Of a stretch of DNA of 64,000 nucleotides, positions 57,913-64,000 are shown piece by piece (within the stretch, counting starts at the first letter, position 1; each line of letters starts with the position of its first letter). The translations under genes were made by a program, and so were the position numbers. The notes under the pieces were generated by a model, which was not told the DNA's origin, ran no database searches, and saw only the letters and a program-made list of their open reading frames with translations. Source of the stretch: Pseudomonadota bacterium (GTDB lineage: Bacteria > Pseudomonadota > Alphaproteobacteria > Rhizobiales > Xanthobacteraceae); assembly GCA_003576765.1 (NCBI GenBank), contig QEVP01000002.1, positions 1 to 64,000 on the forward strand, read 5' to 3'.

Positions 57913-58119
57913 TTACGATTTTGCTTTCGCCGCGGCGCGTTCGGCGAAGGTCTGGCCGCCCTTCATCTTGTCGGACAGCGGCGCCTCGACGATCTGCACG
58001 GTGACCGCATCGAGGGCTGCGCCGGTCGAGTTCACGACCGCCTCGCTGATGCTGGCCATCAGCTTCTTCTTCTGCTCGGGCGTGCGGCCAGCGGCCATGT
58101 GAACGATGACTTCAGGCAT
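57913..58119 (-). CDS. 4-oxalocrotonate tautomerase-like small enzyme
   Basis: 68 residues starting MPEVIVHMAAGRTPEQKKKL; after Met removal the catalytic Pro is N-terminal, as in the family. The rest (VTVQIVEAPLSDKMKGGQTF) fits the 4-OT/tautomerase fold. The substrate is unknown. It lies 18 bp after the hisS stop in the same direction, so probably co-transcribed with it. Confidence 0.85.
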   Translation of the reverse strand: MPEVIVHMAAGRTPEQKKKLMASISEAVVNSTGAALDAVTVQIVEAPLSDKMKGGQTFAERAAAKAKS

Positions 58120-58137
58120 GTCGGTCTCTCCTTGCTG

Positions 58138-59700
58138 TCAGGTTGATCGAATGGCGTGCCGGTCGAGCAGGTCGCGCACCTTGTCGACAAGCTCGCTTTC
58201 CTTGCATGAAAACTGCGCCGGCCGGCTCTCGCGCCACTCGGCGTTCGAGGCAATCGCGGCGGCGGCCCTGGCGCCCTCGATCAGATCCTTGATCTGCACC
58301 TCGCCGCGCGCCTTTTCGTCGCTGCCCTGAATGACGACGCACGGCGCGTTGCGGCGGTCGGCGTATTTGAGCTGGTTGCCCATGTTCTTCGGGTTGCCGA
58401 GGTAAAGTTCGGCGCGGATGCCGGCGTTGCGCAAGGTCGCGACCATTTTCTGATAGTCGGCGATGCGCTCGCGGTCGAACACGGTGACGACCACGGGACC
58501 GTAAACCTGTGCCGGCGGTTGATCGCGGTTGATGACATCGAGCGCCGCCTGCAACCGCGACACGCCGATGGAGAAGCCGGTGGCCGGCACCGCCTCGCCG
58601 CGGAAGCGCGACACGAGGCCGTCGTAGCGCCCGCCGCCGCCGACCGAGCCGAACCGCACCGGGCGGCCCTTCTCGTCTTTCGTCTCCAACAGCAGTTCAA
58701 CTTCAAAGACGGGGCCTGTGTAGTATTCGAGCCCGCGCACGACGGACGGATCGATGCGGATGCGGTCCTCGCCGTAGCCATTTGAGAGTGCCAATCTTCT
58801 AATTTGGCCCAACTCAACAATACCATCTGCGAACGTAAGCCCCACTTGCGAGAAATAGTCGTTAAAAGGAAAATTCGAATGCGGAACGAACGCTGCCGCA
58901 TCTCCGGAAGCCTCGCCACCCGCAACCGCCCCCTCAATAGCGACACTCGAATGAATAACTGCAACTACAAAATCTGCTTGGCTTTGATTTAAGCCCGCGC
59001 CTTTTGTGAAATCGCCACTTTCGTCTTTGCGCCCATCACAGAGTAGTTTGTAAATTTCTTCAACTGGAAACTTGTCGAGCTTGTCGATCGCGCGCAGCAC
59101 CGTCAGCCTGCGCCCGGCGTTGTCATCGCCGCCAAGGCCGATGGCCTCCAGCACGCCGTCGAGCACTTTTCGATTGTTGACCTTGACCACATACTGGCCA
59201 CGCTGAAAGCCGAGCGCCTCCATCGCGTCCGCCGCCATCATGCAGATTTCCGCGTCCGCCGCGGGCGAGGCCGAGCCGACCGTATCGGCATCGAACTGCA
59301 TGAACTGGCGGAAGCGGCCCGGCCCCGGCTTCTCGTTGCGCCAGACATAGCCCGCGCGATAGCTGCGATAGGGTTTTGGCAGCGCGTCGAAGTTTTCGGC
59401 GACGTAGCGCGCGAGCGGCGCGGTCAGGTCGTAGCGCAGGCTCAGCCACTGCGCGTCGTCGTCCTGGAACGAGAACACGCCCTCGTTCGGCCGGTCCTGA
59501 TCGGGCAGGAATTTTCCGAGCGCGTCGGTGTATTCGATCGCCGGCGTCTCCACCGGCTCAAAACCGTAGAGGTCGTAAACGCGCCGGATGGTGGCCAGCA
59601 TGCGCTCGGTGGCCGCGATCTCGGCCGGGCCGCGATCCTCCAGCCCGCGCGGGCGCCGCGCCTTGAGCTTGTGAGGCTTTTTCTGGGGTTTGTCAGACAT
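58138..59700 (-). CDS. hisS: Histidyl-tRNA synthetase, alphaproteobacterial type
   Basis: 520 residues. Class II motifs: [11 protein letters not shown], motif 2 [20 protein letters not shown] (E. coli has RHERP), and the histidine pocket [18 protein letters not shown] and [16 protein letters not shown]-terminal anticodon-binding domain after [18 protein letters not shown]. The motif 2 and length fit the divergent alphaproteobacterial HisRS, which in some lineages recognises tRNA-His lacking the extra G at -1. Bases 58780-59080 (about residues 207-307, the insertion domain) are distinctly AT-richer. Start ATG 59698-59700 ([10 protein letters not shown]). Confidence 0.93.
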   Translation of the reverse strand: MSDKPQKKPHKLKARRPRGLEDRGPAEIAATERMLATIRRVYDLYGFEPVETPAIEYTDALGKFLPDQDRPNEGVFSFQDDDAQWLSLRYDLTAPLARYVAENFDALPKPYRSYRAGYVWRNEKPGPGRFRQFMQFDADTVGSASPAADAEICMMAADAMEALGFQRGQYVVKVNNRKVLDGVLEAIGLGGDDNAGRRLTVLRAIDKLDKFPVEEIYKLLCDGRKDESGDFTKGAGLNQSQADFVVAVIHSSVAIEGAVAGGEASGDAAAFVPHSNFPFNDYFSQVGLTFADGIVELGQIRRLALSNGYGEDRIRIDPSVVRGLEYYTGPVFEVELLLETKDEKGRPVRFGSVGGGGRYDGLVSRFRGEAVPATGFSIGVSRLQAALDVINRDQPPAQVYGPVVVTVFDRERIADYQKMVATLRNAGIRAELYLGNPKNMGNQLKYADRRNAPCVVIQGSDEKARGEVQIKDLIEGARAAAAIASNAEWRESRPAQFSCKESELVDKVRDLLDRHAIRST

Positions 59701-59742
59701 GCGCCGCGTGGTACCAGCCGGCAGCGCAGGCGGCAAGCGGCC

Positions 59743-61401
59743 TCAATTCACCAGCACGGCGCCGTCGCAGCGCAGGCCCGTGACCCAGACGTCGGCCTGC
59801 CCGAGCCCGACGCCGAGCGTGGCCAGCACGCCGCCGAGCAGATCGTCGAGCGCCGGCGTCGCCGTCGCCAGCACGCCGGCGACCGTGCCGGCAAGGCCGG
59901 GGATCGGCAGTCCGAGCCCGATCACCACCGGGGTCAGCGTCAACTTGCCGAGCAGGCTCGCGACCAGCGAGGAGGTGAAATCGGCGGTCGTCACCGTCTT
60001 GCGCGTCCGCTCCAGAATCTCGGCATGGCTGAATTCGACCGCGCGCGGCGTCATGTTGCCGATCTCGGCATGCGCCCTGCCCATCAGCTTGACCAGGCCG
60101 GCATCAACCAGCGTCGCGTCGCCGCCGGTGGGCTTGCGCGTAAAATTCGTCATCAGGGCTTCGTCGACGGCAGCGACCCAGGCATCGGCGACGCCGGGCG
60201 TGACGCCGAGCGTCACCGTCGAGGTCGCGACGTCCGGGCGGCCGCAGGCGATCGCGTCGAGGGTGGCGGTGCCGGCGGCAACCTCGACGTAGAGCGGCAG
60301 ATTGATCAGCGACGCCTGCCCCGTCCCGACCAGCCGCACATCGAGGAACACCCGCGTCTGCGCCGTATGGACCGAGGCTCCTACCGCGCCGACGGTGAGC
60401 CAACTCGTACCCTGCGGCCGCTCGCCGACGGCGGCGACCAGCCTCGCGCTGGCGATCCCCGGCAGGGCGAGGTCGAGCCCGGCTTCGATCTGGTGCGCTC
60501 CGTTTGCAGCCGAGGCGGTCGCCGCGACGAGATCGTACAGCCCGACCCCGACGCCGACCTTCGGCTTCGTGCCCGCCGTCAGGCCGCCGTAAGGCCCGGC
60601 GTCGATCAGCGAGCCGAGCGCGACCTCGGTTGTCAGTCCGCTTGCGGCCTGCACGATCGCAGCCAGCGCCGCGGTCGCAGTGGACAGCCCCGTCGCCTCG
60701 CGCTGCACCGTCAGCATCGCGTCGAGCGCATCGACCACCTTGACGTTGCTCAACAACAGCCGGTCGTAACTCACCCCGGTCAGGTCGATCTTGGTCGCCA
60801 GCGCCGAGAGGACATCGAACAGGTCGATCTTCGCATCGAGCAGCGCCTGATAGTCCATCGCCGACAGCGTGAGCGTGGTGCCGAGCAGCCCGCCGAGCAA
60901 CTGGTTCAAAAGCCCGCCGTCGAGCCTGACGAGCCGCGAGCCGATGGCGAACGAGGCAAGCTCGGTGGCGCCGGCGGTGGCGCGGGTGCGGATGGTGAAA
61001 TGGTCGGTGCCGGCCAGCACGCGGCCGAAAAACAGCGGCGTCTGTGTCTCTACTGTCACCCGCACGGCGTTGGCCGGCAGCGCCGCGGCGGTGAAGCGTT
61101 GCGCCGGCGGCAATGCCGGATCGGCGCGGTAGCTGCCGCGTTCGATACCGACCAGTGCCGCCGCCGGCAGCCGGTTCTTCTCCAGCGTCGCCGCGGCCGC
61201 CGCCTCGGCCCGGGCGATGTCGGAGGCGGCGACGAGCGCGGCGAGGTCGGCGGCGCTCTGTGCATGCCGGCGGTCCACATAGATCGTGCCGAGATCGACC
61301 CCCAAAGCGGCGCAGCCGACCATCAGGAGCATGCCGGCGGCGGACATGATGGCGATGTTGCCACCCCGGTCGCGGATGAAACGGCGGAGCAGATTGCCCA
61401 T
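59743..61401 (-). CDS. TadG-like pilus-assembly/secreted protein
   Basis: 552 residues. A TadE/TadG N-terminus (MGNLLRRFIRDRGGNIAIMS, AAGMLLMVGCAALGVDLGTI, YVDRRHAQSAADLAALVAAS) with one transmembrane helix is followed by a long Ala/Leu/Gly-rich extracytoplasmic region with few charges. TadG-type proteins are often found with the Flp/Tad machinery; here no tad ATPase, secretin or prepilin cluster is near. Immediately downstream of a TadE gene (7 bp). Confidence 0.85.
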   Translation of the reverse strand: MGNLLRRFIRDRGGNIAIMSAAGMLLMVGCAALGVDLGTIYVDRRHAQSAADLAALVAASDIARAEAAAAATLEKNRLPAAALVGIERGSYRADPALPPAQRFTAAALPANAVRVTVETQTPLFFGRVLAGTDHFTIRTRATAGATELASFAIGSRLVRLDGGLLNQLLGGLLGTTLTLSAMDYQALLDAKIDLFDVLSALATKIDLTGVSYDRLLLSNVKVVDALDAMLTVQREATGLSTATAALAAIVQAASGLTTEVALGSLIDAGPYGGLTAGTKPKVGVGVGLYDLVAATASAANGAHQIEAGLDLALPGIASARLVAAVGERPQGTSWLTVGAVGASVHTAQTRVFLDVRLVGTGQASLINLPLYVEVAAGTATLDAIACGRPDVATSTVTLGVTPGVADAWVAAVDEALMTNFTRKPTGGDATLVDAGLVKLMGRAHAEIGNMTPRAVEFSHAEILERTRKTVTTADFTSSLVASLLGKLTLTPVVIGLGLPIPGLAGTVAGVLATATPALDDLLGGVLATLGVGLGQADVWVTGLRCDGAVLVN

Positions 61402-61408
61402 GGCCGCC

Positions 61409-61855
61409 TCAATAGCCGCCGAACGGAATCGCCGCCTGGCGCACGATGCGCTGGGGCGGCGACGGCACGAACTGCGGCAGCGCGAAGATGAACATGTTCG
61501 ATGCGTCGTAATCGACCGTGACCACGAACACCCGCTCGGCGCTGCCGGACGTCGCGGCGCTGACGGCGAGATGCTCCGGCGCGATCAGCGGATAGGCGCC
61601 GGCATTGGCGGCAACGTATTGCGTCGCCAGCGTCTGCCGCTCGCCGTCACTGAGGCCCGCGACCGACGACCGCGCGGCCTCGGCGGCCAACTGCTGCACG
61701 CCATGCACCGCCGCCAGATAGGAGCCGAACACGACGATGCCGAACACCAGCGCCAGGAACAGCGGCATCACCAGCGCGAATTCGACCGCCGACGCCGCGC
61801 GGCGGCAGCGTGCGAAACGGACAGGCAAAGTGAAAACGGGCACAACCGGCGTCAT
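61409..61855 (-). CDS. TadE-family pseudopilin-like protein
   Basis: 148 residues. The RCRRAASAVEFALVMPLFLA segment with the hydrophobic helix FLALVFGIVVFGSYLAAVHG and a following AAEAARSSVAG is the TadE signature (short basic leader, Glu5-type position, hydrophobic helix). It ends in a periplasmic tail. First gene of the TadE-TadG pair, with an AT-rich upstream region. Confidence 0.85.
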   Translation of the reverse strand: MTPVVPVFTLPVRFARCRRAASAVEFALVMPLFLALVFGIVVFGSYLAAVHGVQQLAAEAARSSVAGLSDGERQTLATQYVAANAGAYPLIAPEHLAVSAATSGSAERVFVVTVDYDASNMFIFALPQFVPSPPQRIVRQAAIPFGGY

Positions 61856-62155
61856 GGCCGGATTGCATCATACAATCATTACGTGTTATTTAATTTTACA
61901 GCTCTCATTGGTTGCATAGCCTGTTACCGCACGCAAACCGCGCCGGCACCGCGCCGGCCGCAGGTTCTCCGAGTCCACGCCTTTGCGAATTGACCAGCGC
62001 GCCGCCTCCCTTTTTCCCGGGAGGCGGCTTAGACTGATCGAGGCAACGCCCCGAGAGGCCGGCTGAGGCACGATCCGCCGGCCGGCGCGCGCGGGCGGTC
62101 TGCCGGCCATCAATTCTCCATGCAAGGCGCAACATCCGCCCCGAGCGAGGTCGTC
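61856..62155. other. Divergent region between tadE-like gene and the aminotransferase gene
   Basis: 300 bp. The left part (61865-61915) is AT-rich, the likely promoter of the TadEG pair. A perfect hairpin lies at 62001-62028. No gene is supported. Confidence 0.5.
62001..62028. repeat. Perfect 10-bp hairpin with T/C loop in the divergent region
   Basis: GCCGCCTCCC, loop TTTTTCCC, GGGAGGCGGC. It lies between divergent genes, so it is not needed as a terminator for them. It could be a 5'-UTR structure or a remnant of a repeat. Confidence 0.5.
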
Positions 62156-63502
62156 ATGAACGTTTCCAGCCCGATCAAGTCCGCCGCCGCCGTCCCCAAC
62201 GACCTCGATGCGTTCTGGATGCCGTTCACCGCCAACCGCGCCTTCAAGAAAGCGCCGCGCCTGCTCGCCGGCGCCGAGGGCATGCACTACATCACCGTGG
62301 ACGGCCGCCGCCTGATCGACGCCGCCGCCGGCATGTGGTGCACCAATGCCGGCCACGGCCGCCGCACCATAGCCGAGGCCATCGCCAGGCAGGCCGCCGC
62401 GCTCGACTACGCGCCCCCGTTCCAGTTCGGCCATCCGCAGTCGTTCGAACTGGCCAGCCGCATCGCCGCGCTGGCGCCGGACGGGCTCGATCACGTGTTC
62501 TTCTGCAACTCCGGCTCGGAAGCCGCCGACACCGCGCTGAAGCTGGCGCTCGCCTATCACAACGTGCGCGGCGAAGGCGGCCGCACCCGGCTGATCGGGC
62601 GCGAGCGCGGCTATCACGGCGTCGGCTTCGGCGGCACCTCGGTCGGCGGCATCGTGCCGAACCGAAAACTGTTCGGCACGCTGCTCGCCGGCGTCGATCA
62701 TCTGTCCGCCACCTACAACCGCGAGACGCAGGCCTTCACCAAGGGCGAGCCGGAATGGGGCGCGCACCTCGCCGACGAACTGGAGCGGCTGGTCGGACTG
62801 CATGGTGCCAACACCATCGCCGCGGTGATCGTCGAGCCGATGGCCGGCTCGACCGGCGTGCTGCCCTCGCCGAAAGGCTATCTCAAGCGGCTGCGCGAGA
62901 TCACGCAGGCTCACGGCATCCTGCTGATCTTCGACGAGGTGATCACCGGGTTCGGCCGCCTCGGCCACGCCTTCGCCGCCGAGCGCTACGGCGTCACCCC
63001 GGACATGATCACCTTCGCCAAGGGCGTCACGAACGGCGCCGCGCCGATGGGCGGCGTGGTGCTGCGCGCCGACCTGTACGATGCCTTCATGAACGGCCCC
63101 GAGCACGTCGTCGAGCTGTGCCACGGCTACACCTACTCGGCGCACCCGCTGGCGACCGCCGCCGGCCTCGCCACCCTCGACATCTACCGCGACGAAAAGC
63201 TGTTCGAGCGCGCAAAGGCGCTGGAGCCGAAATTCGCCGACGCGGTCATGAGCCTGCGCGACCAGTCCGGCGTGCTCGACATCCGCACCGTCGGGCTGAC
63301 CGCCGGCATCGACCTCACCCCCTCGAAGGAGGGGCCGGGCAAACGCGGCTACGACAGCCTGGCCTGCGCCTTCCACGACAACGACCTGATGCTGCGGGTG
63401 GCCGGCGACACGCTGGCGCTGACCCCGCCGCTGATCGTCAGCGAGGACCAGATCGGCGAGATCATCGACAAGGTGGCCAAGGTGATCCGCGCCACCGCCT
63501 GA
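62156..63502 (+). CDS. Omega-amino acid (beta-alanine):pyruvate aminotransferase
   Basis: 448 residues, class III PLP aminotransferase. Motifs: LDAFWMPFTANRAFKKAPRL (family-specific N-terminus), VFFCNSGSEAADTALKLALA, ERGYHGVGFGGTSVGGIVPN, LIFDEVITGFGRLG and the PLP lysine in MITFAKGVTNGAAPMGGVV. The pattern matches omega-amino acid:pyruvate transaminases that use beta-alanine. The ATG at 62156 (MNVSSPIKSA) has a GAGCGAGG upstream; an ATG at 62120 is possible. The 3' region (63503-63627) is non-coding. Confidence 0.9.
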   Translation: MNVSSPIKSAAAVPNDLDAFWMPFTANRAFKKAPRLLAGAEGMHYITVDGRRLIDAAAGMWCTNAGHGRRTIAEAIARQAAALDYAPPFQFGHPQSFELASRIAALAPDGLDHVFFCNSGSEAADTALKLALAYHNVRGEGGRTRLIGRERGYHGVGFGGTSVGGIVPNRKLFGTLLAGVDHLSATYNRETQAFTKGEPEWGAHLADELERLVGLHGANTIAAVIVEPMAGSTGVLPSPKGYLKRLREITQAHGILLIFDEVITGFGRLGHAFAAERYGVTPDMITFAKGVTNGAAPMGGVVLRADLYDAFMNGPEHVVELCHGYTYSAHPLATAAGLATLDIYRDEKLFERAKALEPKFADAVMSLRDQSGVLDIRTVGLTAGIDLTPSKEGPGKRGYDSLACAFHDNDLMLRVAGDTLALTPPLIVSEDQIGEIIDKVAKVIRATA

Positions 63503-63627
63503 GGCGTAAGGCCGGCCGGGAGCGGTGCGAGACGGGGACAACCGCAGGACGCAGGCTGCGCGAGGGGCCGCGAATCAGCCATGATGGCCGATGGCTGCCG
63601 CGATCCGCGGCGGCGCAGGGCGTTTCC

Positions 63628-64000
63628 ATGATCCGTGTCGCGACCGTGTTCATCGTCATCTTCATGGTGCTGATCGCCGCCGCGCTCGGTGTCGTGCTCC
63701 ATGTCGCGGCCGGCCTCGACGCTCTCCACGCCGGCCTTGCCGGCCTGACCGTGTTCACGGCGATGATCCTGCATCACGTCATCACGATGCGCGGCCCCGG
63801 CGAGGACGACGACAACGCCCACCTCGCCGAACTGTCGAACGGCGTCGGCGATCTCGCCCGCCAGGTCGCCGACTTCGGCCGCCGGCTGTCGGCCATTGAG
63901 CACCGCGTCGTCGCCGCCGACATCAAGGGCCAGCAGCGGGTCGAGACCATGCTCGGCGAGATTGGCGAACTGGGCACGCTGGTGCGGCAGCTCGCCGTTT
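63628..64000 (+). CDS. N-terminus of a membrane protein with coiled coil (cut by window end; EAL-type suspected)
   Basis: An open frame from ATG 63628 to the end of the window without a stop. It begins MIRVATVFIVIFMVLIAAAL with a second hydrophobic segment (LAGLTVFTAMILHHVIT), then a charged coiled-coil-like stretch (HLAELSNGVGDLARQVADFG, GEIGELGTLVRQLAV). This matches the N-terminal layout I recall for Rhizobiales c-di-GMP EAL phosphodiesterases, but the catalytic part lies beyond the window, so the function is a guess. Confidence 0.55.
   Translation, partial: MIRVATVFIVIFMVLIAAALGVVLHVAAGLDALHAGLAGLTVFTAMILHHVITMRGPGEDDDNAHLAELSNGVGDLARQVADFGRRLSAIEHRVVAADIKGQQRVETMLGEIGELGTLVRQLAV

Noticed and set aside
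58804..58992. Small plus-strand frame inside the AT-rich part of hisS
   Set aside because: Antisense by-product of the composition change; overlaps conserved hisS coding sequence.

Overview
The window looks like chromosome from a high-GC alphaproteobacterium of the Hyphomicrobiales (Rhizobiales), closest in style to the Bradyrhizobium/Rhodopseudomonas/Xanthobacter groups. Reasons: a GTTC-N7-GTTC SOS box in front of recA, TTAA-N7-TTAA CtrA-type sites, a HpnP-like 2-methylhopanoid radical SAM enzyme, an alphaproteobacterial-type HisRS, small DUF1236/DUF2007/DUF2336/DUF3096 proteins, and several copies of a palindromic intergenic repeat built around ATCCACGTC and CATGACG. Almost everything is densely packed coding sequence. 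I see no rRNA or tRNA gene, insertion sequence, phage or CRISPR array.

Layout. 1-4.7 kb: PetP/PetR-like MarR and OmpR-type regulators (the latter cut by the window edge), ilvE, selD and an outer-membrane beta-barrel protein. 4.8-11 kb: uvrC, pgsA, moaD, moaE, prmB and a MATE exporter. 11-15.2 kb (minus strand): a HpnP-like B12/radical SAM protein followed by an MMPL/RND-type exporter, probably hopanoid-linked. 15.4-19 kb: a CheY-like receiver, an Hpt protein, a DUF2336 protein and a lytic transglycosylase, with CtrA-like sites nearby. 19-21.2 kb: hisI, folE and a degenerate IscU/NifU-type scaffold. 21.2-26.2 kb: an AcrAB-type RND pump with a divergent TetR repressor. 26.7-31 kb: recA and ppdK. 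31-45.3 kb: small envelope proteins, glyQS, a SohB/SppA peptidase, a methyltransferase, a polyprenyl diphosphate synthase, ispE, a TPR protein, ETF-ubiquinone oxidoreductase, uracil-DNA glycosylase and a cold-shock protein. 45.5-48.9 kb: rlmJ, a periplasmic RNase T2, two small secreted proteins and a frameshifted thioesterase.

48.96-57.35 kb, all minus strand, is the most coherent system: a short-chain amide/urea ABC transporter (UrtABCDE/FmdDEF-like), formamidase (FmdA), a His-rich FmdB zinc ribbon, and the amide sensor AmiC with the ANTAR RNA-binding antiterminator AmiR. A strong intrinsic terminator lies in the leader about 280 nt before the first gene. A small hexaloop hairpin shares its 5' arm, which is the arrangement expected for ANTAR-controlled antitermination.

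57.9-64 kb: a 4-oxalocrotonate tautomerase-like protein, hisS, a TadG/TadE pair, an omega-amino acid:pyruvate aminotransferase and the start of a membrane/coiled-coil protein cut by the window end. The most unexpected sequence-level signal is that glyS and hisS each carry an internal patch of about 50% GC inside otherwise GC-rich genes, with the reading frame intact.
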